Assembly (NCBI RefSeq): GCF_900110755.1
Contig: NZ_FOFF01000012.1
Span: 62,001 to 126,000, forward strand
DNA: 64,000 bases
From: Streptomyces sp. yr375
GTDB taxonomy: Bacteria; Actinomycetota; Actinomycetes; Streptomycetales; Streptomycetaceae
Direction of reading: 5' to 3'
Below are positions 40,965 through 49,480 of this stretch, in pieces. How positions within the stretch are numbered: position 1 is the first letter of the stretch; each line of letters starts with the position of its first letter. The position numbers and the translations under genes were made by a program. The notes beneath the pieces are model-generated. The model worked only from the letters and a program-made list of their open reading frames with translations. It did not search any database and had not been told where the DNA came from.

Positions 40965-42052
40965 GCGTCCTCCAACTCGCCTTCGCCTCGCTCCTCGTGC
41001 TCGCCAACGGCTTTTTCGTCGGCGCCGAGTTCGCGCTCGTCTCCGTCCGCCGCAGCCAGATCGAACCCCTGGGCACCGCCCGCGCCCGCCAGGTCCTCTA
41101 CGGCCTGGAGCGGCTGCCCCAGATGATGGCGGCGGCGCAGTTCGGCATCACCGTCTGCTCGCTCACCCTGGGCGCGGTCGCCGAACCGACGGTCGCCGAG
41201 CTGCTGGAACCGCTCTTCGAGTGGATCCACCTCCCGGAGGGCATGATCCATCCCCTGGGCTATGTCATAGCCCTGGCCGCGGTGGTCTTCTTCCACCTCG
41301 TCATCGGCGAGATGGTCCCGAAGAACCTCGCCATGGCGGCCCCGGAGAAGGCCGCGCTGTGGCTCAGCCCCGGTCTGGTCGCCTTCGCCCGCGTGTGCCG
41401 GCCGATCACCGTGGCCCTCGGCGCCTGCGCCCGGGGCATCCTGCGGCTCTTCCACGTCGAGCCGAGGGACGAGGTGGAGGCCGTCGTCACCAGCGAGCAG
41501 CTCAACCGGCTGCTGGAGGACTCCGGCCAGGCCGGTCTTCTCGGCCGCGAGGAGCAGGAGCGGCTGGAGGACGCGTTGGAGCTGGGCTCCCGCCCGGTGA
41601 CGGACGTCCTGCTGAAGCGCGAGTCACTGGTCACGGTCAGCCCGGCGGTCACCCCCGGCGAGATCGTCGAGCTGACCGCCCGCACCGGCTACTCCCGCTT
41701 CCCGGTCGCCGCGGAGAACGGCGCCTTCATGGGCTACCTGCACGTGAAGGACGTCCTCGACGTGGAGAACTCCGAGCGGGCGGTGCCGCAGCAGGTATGG
41801 CGTCCGATGACGACGCTGCGCTCTGAACTGCCGCTGGACGACGCGCTGACGGTGATGCGCCGGGCGGCGACCCATCTGGCGCAGGTCGCCGACGCGTCCG
41901 GCCGGGTGCTCGGCCTGGTCGCGCTGGAAGACGTCCTGGAGCTGCTGGTGGGCGAGGTCACCGACCCCGCGCACCGGGAGCTGTCCGAGCCCGAGGTCCG
42001 GCTCGCGGAGCCGAGGGCCAGCGACGAACCGGAGGAGGCGCTGGCACGCTGA
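40961..42052 (+). CDS. Second CNNM/DUF21-CBS protein, without CorC domain
   Basis: This 363-residue paralogue of the upstream protein has a DUF21 membrane domain (LLVLANGFFVGAEFALVSVRRSQIE, QFGITVCSLTLGAVAEPTVAELL, VIGEMVPKNLA). A CBS pair follows (TDVLLKRESLVTVSPAVTPGEIV, GLVALEDVLELLVGEVTD). It ends shortly after the CBS domains and so lacks the C-terminal CorC domain of its partner. Translational coupling suggests that the two form a hetero-oligomer, possibly a two-subunit Mg2+ exporter. That is inference. Confidence 0.92.
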   Translation: MSVLQLAFASLLVLANGFFVGAEFALVSVRRSQIEPLGTARARQVLYGLERLPQMMAAAQFGITVCSLTLGAVAEPTVAELLEPLFEWIHLPEGMIHPLGYVIALAAVVFFHLVIGEMVPKNLAMAAPEKAALWLSPGLVAFARVCRPITVALGACARGILRLFHVEPRDEVEAVVTSEQLNRLLEDSGQAGLLGREEQERLEDALELGSRPVTDVLLKRESLVTVSPAVTPGEIVELTARTGYSRFPVAAENGAFMGYLHVKDVLDVENSERAVPQQVWRPMTTLRSELPLDDALTVMRRAATHLAQVADASGRVLGLVALEDVLELLVGEVTDPAHRELSEPEVRLAEPRASDEPEEALAR

Positions 42053-42134
42053 CCCGGGCCCGGGGAAGCCGTGGGACCGGCGTGAGCCATGGGACTCCTG
42101 GGACTTCTGGGACTCGTTGGGTCCGCGGGGTCCG

Positions 42135-44021
42135 TCACATCGACGACGGACCCTGCGGCCCCCGCCCCGACAGCACCTCGCCGTACGCCTGCATCAGATC
42201 CGCCAGCCGCAGTGTCGACAGGTCGTCCCGGGTCAGCGTGCCCGGGTAGGTCGACAGCCGCAGATCGCGGTACGCGCAGCTCTTCTCGTACAGCGTCCGC
42301 AGGAACCGCCCGTTGCCCAGCTCGTCGATCCACCCCTGGTCGACGACGTGCCCGGCGATCGAGCGCAGCTCGTCGAGGGCCTCCTCGTCCCACACGTCAC
42401 CGTTCTCCGCGGCCAGCACCTCGCCGATGGAGGTGAGTTCGAGCGGCCGGTAGGAGGGGAAGTCGACGCGGGTCGTGAAGCGGGAGGACAGTCCGGGGTT
42501 CGCGGTGAGCAGGCGGTCCATGCCCTCCGGATAGCCGGCCAGGATCACCACCAGATGGTCCCGGTTGTCCTCGGCCCGCTTCAGCAGCACCTGCAACGCC
42601 TCGTCGCCGTACGCGTCGCCCTTGCCGTAACCGGAGTTGGAGAGCGAGTACGCCTCGTCGACGAAGAGCACGCCGCCGAGGGCGGAGTCGATCAGCTCGT
42701 TGGCCTTGACGGCCGTCTGGCCGAGGTACTCGCCGACCAGGTCGGCCCGCTGGGCCTCCACGAGATGGTCCCCGCCCAGCAGCCCGAGGGCGTAGAACAC
42801 GCGGCCCAGGATGCGGGCCACCGTCGTCTTGCCGGTGCCGGAGGGCCCGGAGAACACGAAGTGCCGCTTCGGCGGCTGCACCGGAAGGCCCTGCCCGGTC
42901 CGCAGCCGGGCCATGTTGAGCTGCGCGGACAAGGCCTTGACCTGGCGTTTCACCGGCTCCAGCCCCACCATGCGCTCCAGCTCGGCGAGTGCCTCCTCGA
43001 GTAACACGGGGTCGGTGGGTCCGGCAGGCAGCACCGAGGGGACGACGAACTTCTCCCGCACCGCCGGGTCGGTCACCGACGGCAGCGGCACGACGGGCGG
43101 CAGGTCCGGCGGCAGCTCGGCGGGCTCGCTGAGCCGCAGGTCCCGGCCCTCCGTGCCGAACAGCGGATCGAAGCCGTCCGGCCCGTCCACCATGTCCTGC
43201 CCGACCCCGGTGAGCGTGATCGCCGCGAGGTCGGCCGTGTCGTCGTACCCGTCGCTCTCGGCGATCGCGGCCAGCCGGGCCGAGGTGTCCATGAAGGCGG
43301 GGTCGACGCGGTGCACCGCCCGGTACAGGGGGAGGGCCGCCGCCGAGCGGCCGGTGCCCTCATGGGCCCGGGCCAGCCAGTACCGCAGCTCCTTGCGCTG
43401 CGGCTGCTCGCTGCGGCAGCGCATCAGGGCCGCCGCGAGCAGCGGCTCGGCCTGCCCGTACATCTCCAGCCGCACCCGGGCCATCCCGCCGAACAGGCCG
43501 GCCTCGATGCCCAGCAGCGCGTCGTCGAGCAGCGGGTCGGTGTGCCGGACCAACTGCTCCCAGTCCTTGACCAGGTAGGAGCGGCAGGCGTGCAGGAAGC
43601 GGACCTGGTGATCGGTGTCGACGGGCGGCAGCCCCGCGAGCGCCCGGTCCAGCTCGGGCACATGGCGGCCGTCCAGCCAGTGCGAGGCGTGCGCGAGGAG
43701 CAGATCGCGCGGGCTCTCCAGCACCGGCTGCACCCACCAGCCCAGCCAGTACCAGGAGTTGAGCGTGCGGCGGTGCCGGGTGCGCTGCTCGCCGAAGCGC
43801 TCGCGGTGCCGGAACATCCGCAGCAGCGCGGTCGTCGTGTCGACGCGCAGCGCGTGCAGCCCGAGCCAGCCGTCGGCCATCCCGGGATCGATCCGCACCG
43901 CGGCGCGGAACTCGTCCTCCGCTTGTGGATAGGCGCCCATCGTGTAGGCGTCCACGCCGCGCAGCCAGGCGAGGTCGGCCGCGTCGGCCGGGGCCTCGGG
44001 ACCCTGCGTGCCGAAGTCCAT
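42135..44021 (-). CDS. AAA+ ATPase of the CbbX/EccA type with N-terminal TPR-like domain
   Basis: This is a 628-residue protein. Residues 1-~330 form a helical, TPR-like domain (WLRGVDAYTMGAYPQAEDEFRAAVRIDPGMADGWLGLHAL), followed by a proline-rich linker. The C-terminal AAA+ module has Walker A FSGPSGTGKTTVARILG, Walker B GGVLFVDEAYSLS and arginine finger GLSSRFTTRVDFPSY. This architecture is that of EccA, the cytosolic ATPase of type VII secretion, and of CbbX. No other type VII components lie nearby. The ATG at 44021 has GGGGGA upstream. The partner is unknown. Confidence 0.88.
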   Translation of the reverse strand: MDFGTQGPEAPADAADLAWLRGVDAYTMGAYPQAEDEFRAAVRIDPGMADGWLGLHALRVDTTTALLRMFRHRERFGEQRTRHRRTLNSWYWLGWWVQPVLESPRDLLLAHASHWLDGRHVPELDRALAGLPPVDTDHQVRFLHACRSYLVKDWEQLVRHTDPLLDDALLGIEAGLFGGMARVRLEMYGQAEPLLAAALMRCRSEQPQRKELRYWLARAHEGTGRSAAALPLYRAVHRVDPAFMDTSARLAAIAESDGYDDTADLAAITLTGVGQDMVDGPDGFDPLFGTEGRDLRLSEPAELPPDLPPVVPLPSVTDPAVREKFVVPSVLPAGPTDPVLLEEALAELERMVGLEPVKRQVKALSAQLNMARLRTGQGLPVQPPKRHFVFSGPSGTGKTTVARILGRVFYALGLLGGDHLVEAQRADLVGEYLGQTAVKANELIDSALGGVLFVDEAYSLSNSGYGKGDAYGDEALQVLLKRAEDNRDHLVVILAGYPEGMDRLLTANPGLSSRFTTRVDFPSYRPLELTSIGEVLAAENGDVWDEEALDELRSIAGHVVDQGWIDELGNGRFLRTLYEKSCAYRDLRLSTYPGTLTRDDLSTLRLADLMQAYGEVLSGRGPQGPSSM

Positions 44022-44110
44022 CACGTCCCCCACAAACCGTGCCCCCGTCGGTATGCCGCCGAGTCGTCGCCCGTCGGCTGCCTTGGTCGAACCGCTGTGC
44101 CGCGGACCGG

Positions 44111-44134
44111 AGTTGCAAGGTGCGCGCAGCAACT
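44111..44134. promoter_or_regulatory. Inverted repeat AGTTGC-N12-GCAACT in the AAA+ leader
   Basis: A perfect 6-bp inverted repeat (44111-44116 with 44129-44134) lies about 20 nt downstream of a possible AAA+ -10 element. It could be an operator or a leader hairpin. Confidence 0.35.
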
Positions 44135-44331
44135 TTCCAGGTCGCACCGAGGGCATCGTACCTGCGTGAGCGGTGCCTGCCGTAGGGTGCCGTATCGGTC
44201 GTCCGGTGAGGTGGGAGCAGACGGGGCGCATCCCGCACGGTGACCCTGGGTGAGCGATTCGTGTCGCGTCGCGTCCGGAAAACGGCCGGAAAAGGGCCGC
44301 GCGAGGGCCGGAAAGCGCGTCGAGGGCAGAA

Positions 44332-44369
44332 CGAAGCCCCCGATCACGGGGGAACAACCGGGGGCTTCG
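44332..44369. terminator. Hairpin downstream of the kinase gene
   Basis: A 10-bp stem (44332-44341 with 44360-44369) can alternatively pair CCCCC (44337-44341) with GGGGG (44348-44352). It lies 113 nt beyond the kinase stop on the minus strand. It may be a terminator between the kinase and AAA+ genes. Confidence 0.6.
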
Positions 44370-44482
44370 CGTCCGAGGGCGGCTTCCATTGCCGCACATT
44401 CAGAACGTAAGTCCTGTACGGGCAGTCGGTCAAGCGCAGTTGAAGCACTCGGCGAAGTTCGCGTGCACGGCCCTTCACGGGT

Positions 44483-45052
44483 TCACCACACCGCGGGTGG
44501 ACCCTCACGGTGGGTGACATCCCGGTGCGGACCAAGCTCTCCCGCCGGCCCCGGCAGCACCTCGTACCCCGGCTTCAACTGCCGTACCAGCAGGGCCGCA
44601 TGGGGGCGCGAGGGATCCTCGGCGAAATGGCGGACTTCCGCCGGAACCCACCCGTCCCAGAACTCCCGCTGCTCCTCCCCGTCCCGCGACCGTCCCCGTG
44701 CCCAGGCCTCCTCTGGCGGCACGTCCATCCACAGCAGGCACGCCAGGAACGGCCGCAGGGCGCGACGGCCCGCGCCGACCCCCTCGACCAGGACGACGGG
44801 GGCGGCGGGCAGCGGCACGGGCGGGCCGAAGCGGCGGGCGCGCCAGTCGTAGGGGGCGTAGTGCGCGGTCTCGGCGCGGCGGAACGGCTCGATCACCTGG
44901 GTCAGCAGACGCCCGGTCCACCCGAAGAGCTCGTCGTGGCTCGCGATGTCGTCGAGGCGCAGCACCGGCACGCCCCCCAGCGCCTCGGCCAGCTTCCCGG
45001 CGAACGTGGACTTCCCCGACCCGGCATGCCCGTCGACCCCGATCAGACGCAC
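44483..45052 (-). CDS. Uridine kinase-like P-loop protein
   Basis: This 189-residue P-loop NTPase starts MRLIGVDGHAGSGKSTFAGKLAEALGG (Walker A GHAGSGKST). It contains VLRLDDIASHDELFGW, a YAPYDW segment and LVEGVGAGRRALRPFLACLLWMDVP, the arrangement of Udk/PRK-type nucleoside kinases. Specific uridine-binding residues cannot be confirmed. The start is GTG with only a weak ribosome binding site. It may be co-transcribed with the AAA+ gene, although a hairpin lies between them. Confidence 0.78.
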   Translation of the reverse strand: MRLIGVDGHAGSGKSTFAGKLAEALGGVPVLRLDDIASHDELFGWTGRLLTQVIEPFRRAETAHYAPYDWRARRFGPPVPLPAAPVVLVEGVGAGRRALRPFLACLLWMDVPPEEAWARGRSRDGEEQREFWDGWVPAEVRHFAEDPSRPHAALLVRQLKPGYEVLPGPAGELGPHRDVTHREGPPAVW

Positions 45053-45381
45053 CGGCCCACAGGACGGTGGCAGACGGCGGAGCCGGGCGGCGAGCTGGCG
45101 GATGACGGGTCCCGGGGTGCGGAGAAGGACAAAGAAGGACGGAGAGGGATGGAGGGGGACGGAGAAGGGGGGGCATCTGTTCGGCGCGAAAGTCTACGGC
45201 CGGACGCCGCTCGCCGCTCGCCGCTCGTCCTTCGCCCCTCACCGCTCGCCGCTCACCGTGCCCGTCCCAGTGGCGCAGACCGGTAGTCGTGGGCGTGGCA
45301 CGGGCGGAGGTGCTGGAAGGCGTGGTCGCCGCCGTTCATAGTGGGCGCACAGTTGCGCCGACACCTTGGGGGCCTCCGCCC
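45053..45381. other. Divergent intergenic region with low-complexity tracts
   Basis: The 329 nt separate the kinase and the C39-like gene. They hold a purine tract with GGA-rich repeats (about 45115-45172) and a run of GCCGCTC units (about 45207-45255). A small GGCGCA/TGCGCC stem lies at 45344-45359. No gene or clear promoter pair is visible. Confidence 0.55.
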
Positions 45382-46782
45382 ATGAGCAGAGCCGATCAGT
45401 CGTCCCGCAGAACGGTCCTCGCCGCCGCGGTCACCGCGGTCGCCGCAGCGATGGCAGGGGGCTCGGCCCCGGCCGCCGTGGCTGCCGCCACGGACACCAC
45501 GGACACGGTGGACACCACGGACGGCGAATCGGCCCCGGCCCCGGCCGCCCGCCCCGTCGACCACCACGCCTGGACCACGTACGACGACTGGCGCGCCGGC
45601 ACCACCCAGGGCACCCGTGCCGTGGCGGGCGTCCGCCCGGGCGTCGCCGTCGCCGCCCCGCTCGGCACCGTCGACTACACCGACCCGCACACCAAGACCA
45701 CCGCGGCCTGGGAGTACGCGACCTGGACGTCCCCGCTCCAGCCGCTCGCCGTCCCCGCGACCGAGGTCATCGCCTCCTGGAACGCGAGCACCCCGGCCGG
45801 GACCTGGCTCCAGGTCGAGCTGACGGGCACGTACTCCGACGGCGCAGCTGCCCCCTGGTACGTGATGGGCCGCTGGGCCTCCGGCGACCAGGACATCAAA
45901 CGGACCTCGGTCGACGGCCAGACCGACGGCAGAAGCACCGTCTGGACCGACACCTTCGCGATCGACGACGCCTCGACGGGCCTGCGCCTCGCCGCGTACC
46001 GCCTGCGCCTCACCCTGTACCGGCGCCCCGGCACCGAGCTCACCCCGACGGTGTGGCGGCTGGGCGCGACGGGCTCCGACGTCCCGGACCGCTTCACCGT
46101 CCCGGCCTCCGTGCCCGGCCTCGCGGGCGAGCTGGCCGTGCCGCGCTACTCGCAGGAGATCCACCGGGGCCAGTACCCCGAGTACGACAGCGGCGGCGAG
46201 GCCTGGTGCAGCCCCACCTCCTCGCAGATGATCATCGAGTACTGGGGCGGCCGGCTCACGCCGAAGCAACTGGCGTGGGTCGACCCGTCCTACGCCGACC
46301 CGCAGGTGTGCCACGCGGCCAGGCACACCTACGACCACCAGTACGCAGGCTGCGGCAACTGGCCGTTCAACGCCGCCTACGCGGCCACCTTCGCCGACCT
46401 CCAGGGCGTGGTCACCCGGCTCGGCTCCCTCACCGACCTGGAGACGCTGATCGCGGCCGGGATCCCGGCCATGACCTCGCAGTCCTTCCTCAAGGGGGAG
46501 CTGACGGGGGCGGGGTACGGCACCTCCGGGCACCTGATGACCGTGATCGGCTTCACGGCCGAGGGCGACGTGATCGCCAACGATCCGTTCTCGGCGGACG
46601 ACGGCGCGGTGCGGCGCGTGTACGCGCGGCGGGAGTTCGAGAACATCTGGCTCAGGACCAAGCGGTACAACGCGAGCGGCAAGGTCACGTCCGGCACCGG
46701 CGGCGTCTGCTACCTCTACTTCCCGGCGCGTCCGACCGCACGCCAGTGCACGGCGCTCCAGGCGGTGGGCGTCCGCGCGTGA
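45382..46782 (+). CDS. Tat-exported peptidase C39-like protein
   Basis: This 466-residue protein begins MSRADQSSRRTVLAAAVTAVAAAMAGG, a twin-arginine signal (SRRTVL), with cleavage expected after the Ala-rich stretch near residue 37. The middle part is a beta-rich region. The C-terminal ~220 residues form a C39/papain-like domain, with Cys in GGEAWCSPTSSQMIIEYWGG, His in GTSGHLMTVIGFTAEGD and Asp in IANDPFSADD. It is probably an extracellular cysteine hydrolase, substrate unknown. The ATG at 45382 was chosen over upstream frame extension because of the signal peptide. Confidence 0.88.
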   Translation: MSRADQSSRRTVLAAAVTAVAAAMAGGSAPAAVAAATDTTDTVDTTDGESAPAPAARPVDHHAWTTYDDWRAGTTQGTRAVAGVRPGVAVAAPLGTVDYTDPHTKTTAAWEYATWTSPLQPLAVPATEVIASWNASTPAGTWLQVELTGTYSDGAAAPWYVMGRWASGDQDIKRTSVDGQTDGRSTVWTDTFAIDDASTGLRLAAYRLRLTLYRRPGTELTPTVWRLGATGSDVPDRFTVPASVPGLAGELAVPRYSQEIHRGQYPEYDSGGEAWCSPTSSQMIIEYWGGRLTPKQLAWVDPSYADPQVCHAARHTYDHQYAGCGNWPFNAAYAATFADLQGVVTRLGSLTDLETLIAAGIPAMTSQSFLKGELTGAGYGTSGHLMTVIGFTAEGDVIANDPFSADDGAVRRVYARREFENIWLRTKRYNASGKVTSGTGGVCYLYFPARPTARQCTALQAVGVRA

Positions 46783-46905
46783 GCAGGGCGGCCCGCTGAC
46801 CAAGGTCATGTGAGCAAGATCTCGGCCGCAAAAGCCCCGGCGGGTGGCAAGGTGGACGGATCGGTGGGGCAATTCCACCCAGACATCCGACCTCAGCGAG
46901 AAACC

Positions 46906-47064
46906 ATGACCGTACAGACAGCCATAGCCACCGCCACCCGCACCCGCGGCGCCACCCGCACCGGCGGCCCCGAGACCGACGGCCCGAAGATCATCGAGCA
47001 CGTCATGGGCTGGGTCCTCGTCGCGGTCGTCGCGATGCTGGTCACCCGGCTTGGGCTGCTGTGA
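46906..47064 (+). CDS. Small membrane protein, unknown function
   Basis: This 52-residue protein has a Thr/Arg-rich cytoplasmic stretch followed by a single C-terminal helix (HVMGWVLVAVVAMLVTRLGLL). The frame is open from 46810, but a charged sequence without conservation precedes the ATG at 46906, which has GCGAG upstream. It resembles other tail-anchored small proteins of streptomycetes. I cannot assign a function. Confidence 0.65.
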   Translation: MTVQTAIATATRTRGATRTGGPETDGPKIIEHVMGWVLVAVVAMLVTRLGLL

Positions 47065-47070
47065 CGGGCG

Positions 47071-47095
47071 TGACCTGACGCACGGTTGACCTGAC
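47071..47095. repeat. Direct repeat TGACCTGAC x2 upstream of the TetR gene
   Basis: TGACCTGAC occurs at 47071-47079 and 47087-47095, 16 bp apart, 44-68 nt before the TetR start. It could be the regulator's own binding site or promoter elements. Confidence 0.45.
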
Positions 47096-47138
47096 ATACT
47101 GCGAACATCCCGCAGACCGCCCGAGACCAGGGTCGAAA

Positions 47139-47798
47139 TTGAATATCAGCGAACAGCGCGAAGTTGCCCGTCCCCGGGCACGCGGCACCGAGCGCTCACT
47201 GGCGCGCCGCGCCGAACTCATCTCCATCGGACGGAAGTTGTTCGCCGACACGTCCTACGACGCGCTGTCGATGGACGACATCGCCCGGCAGGCGCACGTC
47301 GCCAAGGGGCTGATCTACTACTACTTCCAGTCCAAGCGCGGCTACTACCTGGCGATCATCCAGGACGCCGTCGCCGACCTGGTCACCTTCGCGGCGAGCG
47401 GCATCGAACTGCCCCAGGTGGACCGGGTGCACCGCACCATCGACAGCTATCTGCGCTACGCCGAGCACAACCAGGCCGCCTACCGCACGATCGTCAGCGG
47501 CGGCGTCGGCTTCGACACCGAGGTGCACGCGATCCGGGACGGGGTGCGTGCGGCGATCGTCGCGACCATCGCCGAGGGCGCGTACGGCCACAGCGACATT
47601 CCGCCGCTGCCGAGGATGGGCCTGCTCGCCTGGCTGTGCAGCGTCGAGGGGGCCACCCTCGAATGGATCGACCGCCCCGAACTCTCCCGCGAGGTCATGG
47701 GCGACCTGCTGGTGAAGACCCTGGGCGGCTCGATGCGAGCCATCGAGGAGATCGACCCCTCCTTCCCGGCCCCGAAGCCGGCCCGCCGCGAGGACTGA
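47139..47798 (+). CDS. TetR-family transcriptional regulator
   Basis: This 219-residue protein has an N-terminal HTH (ARRAELISIGRKLFADTSYDALSMDDIARQAHVAKGLIYYYFQSKRGYYLAIIQ) and an all-helical ligand-binding domain. The only in-frame start before the HTH is TTG at 47139, with AGGG upstream. It precedes an acyl-CoA dehydrogenase by 97 nt on the same strand. It may respond to an acyl-CoA or fatty acid and control that gene, as many TetR proteins do. Confidence 0.88.
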   Translation: MNISEQREVARPRARGTERSLARRAELISIGRKLFADTSYDALSMDDIARQAHVAKGLIYYYFQSKRGYYLAIIQDAVADLVTFAASGIELPQVDRVHRTIDSYLRYAEHNQAAYRTIVSGGVGFDTEVHAIRDGVRAAIVATIAEGAYGHSDIPPLPRMGLLAWLCSVEGATLEWIDRPELSREVMGDLLVKTLGGSMRAIEEIDPSFPAPKPARRED

Positions 47799-47895
47799 CG
47801 CCCGCTCTCCCCTCCTTCCGCCCGTGCGGCGACGGCGTCCCGCGCGCATACTCACAGCGCGGAGCCGCCGACCGGTCAGGGAGGAGGAAGCCGTC

Positions 47896-49068
47896 ATGCC
47901 CGATCGCCCGCCGACCCCGGTGGACCGCTCGCTGCCCACGGCCGAGGCCCGGCACCTCATGACGCTCGTCCGCGCCATCGCCCGCCGCGAGATCGTGCCG
48001 TCCGCCGCCGAGGAAGAGGAAGCGGGCCGTTTCCCGCGTGAGCTGTTCACCCTGCTGTCCGCATCCGGGCTGCTCGGTCTGCCGTACGACTCCGCGTACG
48101 GCGGCGGCGACCAGCCGTACGAGGTCTACCTCCAGGTTCTCGAAGAGCTCGCCGCGGCCCGTCTCACCGTCGGGCTCGGTGTCAGCGTGCACACCCTGGC
48201 CGTCCATGCCCTCGCCGCCCACGGCACGCGGGAGCAGCGGGCCGCGCACCTGCCCGCCATGCTCGGCGGCGGGCTGCTCGGCGCGTACTGCCTGTCCGAG
48301 CCGTCCGCAGGCTCGGACGCGGCCGCGCTGCGTACCAGGGCCGTACGGGAGGGCGACCACTGGGTGATCACCGGCACGAAGGCCTGGACCACCCACGGCG
48401 GGATCGCCGACTTCTACACCGTCATGGCCCGCACCGGCGGCGCGGGCCCGGCGGGGATCACGGCGTTCCTGGTGCCCGGCGACGCCGAGGGCCTCAGCGC
48501 CGCGCCCCCGGAACGCAAGATGGGCCTCAAGGGCTCGCCCACCGCCCAGATCCACTTCGACGGCGTACGGATCCCCGACGCGCGCCGCATCGGGGACGAA
48601 GGGCAGGGCTTCGCGATCGCCCTGGCCGCGCTGGACTCCGGGCGGCTCGGCATCGCCGCCTGCGCGGTCGGTGTCGCCCAGGCGGCCCTGGACGAGGCCG
48701 TTGCCTGGGCGCGGCGGCGACGGCAGTTCGGGCGGCCGATCGCCGACTTCCAGGGGCTGCGCTTCCTGCTCGCCGACATGGCGACCCGGATCGAGGCGGG
48801 CCGGGCGCTCTACCTCGCGGCCGCGCGGCTGCGGGACGCCGGCCGGGCGTTCGCCCCGCAGGCCGCCATGGCCAAGCTCCACTGCACCGACGCCGCCATG
48901 CGGGTCACCACCGACGCCGTCCAGGTCCTCGGCGGGTACGGCTACTCCGCCGACTTCCCCGTCGAGCGCTACCTGCGCGAGGCGAAGGCCCTGCAGATCG
49001 TCGAGGGCACGAACCAGATCCAGCGGATGGTCATCGCCCGTCACCTGCTGGGTCCGCAAACCCGCTGA
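47896..49068 (+). CDS. Acyl-CoA dehydrogenase
   Basis: This 390-residue FAD enzyme catalyses alpha,beta-dehydrogenation of an acyl-CoA. It has AYCLSEPSAGSDAAALRTRA and WVITGTKAWTTHGGIADFYTVMART (FAD contacts), then the C-terminal catalytic glutamate in LREAKALQIVEGTNQIQRMVIARHLLG. The position of that Glu is the one seen in short- and medium-chain enzymes. GAGGAGGA lies before the ATG at 47896. Substrate chain length is not decidable from sequence. Confidence 0.93.
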   Translation: MPDRPPTPVDRSLPTAEARHLMTLVRAIARREIVPSAAEEEEAGRFPRELFTLLSASGLLGLPYDSAYGGGDQPYEVYLQVLEELAAARLTVGLGVSVHTLAVHALAAHGTREQRAAHLPAMLGGGLLGAYCLSEPSAGSDAAALRTRAVREGDHWVITGTKAWTTHGGIADFYTVMARTGGAGPAGITAFLVPGDAEGLSAAPPERKMGLKGSPTAQIHFDGVRIPDARRIGDEGQGFAIALAALDSGRLGIAACAVGVAQAALDEAVAWARRRRQFGRPIADFQGLRFLLADMATRIEAGRALYLAAARLRDAGRAFAPQAAMAKLHCTDAAMRVTTDAVQVLGGYGYSADFPVERYLREAKALQIVEGTNQIQRMVIARHLLGPQTR

Positions 49069-49297
49069 ACTGCCCCGGCCGCACCTGCGGGGCCACCAGC
49101 CGCACCCACTCCGCGTCGTGACGCCCCGGCAGGGTGCGGCCCCGGTCGGCCCACGTGCGCAGCAGGTCACGGTAGATGGGCGGATCCTGCGGGGGCGACG
49201 GAGCCGGCGGAACCGATTCTGCGTAGCCGGATCCCGGGCGCGGAGCGCCGAAGTGCTGGCGGTGACGCCCGGGCGCAACCGAAGAGATGGGGGTCAT
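49031..49297 (-). CDS. Small hypothetical protein overlapping the acyl-CoA dehydrogenase 3' end
   Basis: This is an 88-residue frame on the minus strand, with 38 nt overlapping the end of the dehydrogenase. The C-terminal ~50 residues (PPIYRDLLRTWADRGRTLPGRHDAEWVRLVAPQV...) look like a real helical protein with normal amino-acid composition. The N-terminal part is less convincing, and the ATG has no good ribosome binding site. It fills a spacer that would otherwise be 412 nt. I do not recognise the family. Confidence 0.4.
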   Translation of the reverse strand: MTPISSVAPGRHRQHFGAPRPGSGYAESVPPAPSPPQDPPIYRDLLRTWADRGRTLPGRHDAEWVRLVAPQVRPGQFSGFADPAGDGR

Positions 49298-49391
49298 ACC
49301 GGGGCAACGCGGAGACGCGACGACACGTCACCGGCGGGCGCGGCCGAGCGTCAGTTCGGGGTGTGCAACCTGGACGAGCGCGCGCAACCGC

Positions 49392-49426
49392 CCTGCGCCA
49401 TGGCGGTCTGCGGGCCATGGCGCAGG
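49392..49426. terminator. Hairpin between the acyl-CoA dehydrogenase and the CxxC protein
   Basis: A perfect 13-bp stem (49392-49404 with 49414-49426) has a 9-nt loop, 55 nt beyond the stop codon of the minus-strand CxxC gene. A GTCACCGGA direct repeat follows. It is probably a terminator for the minus strand. Confidence 0.65.
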
Positions 49427-49480
49427 ACAGTCACCGGAGTCACCGGAGTCGAGCCGCTGAAGTGAGCGCCGGAACGGGGC

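Larger units (their letters stand above)
44022..44482. other. Gene-free region upstream of the AAA+ gene
   Basis: The 461 nt hold no convincing ORF. An inverted repeat AGTTGC-N12-GCAACT lies at 44111-44134. A possible minus-strand -10 (TACGAT, complement of 44155-44160) could serve the AAA+ gene with a ~130-nt leader. A terminator hairpin for the upstream kinase gene lies at 44332-44369. The remainder shows nothing recognisable. Confidence 0.6.

Noticed and set aside
42135..46782. Type VII secretion locus
   Set aside because: Only an EccA-like ATPase is present. No WXG100, EccB, EccC, EccD or mycosin gene lies in the window.
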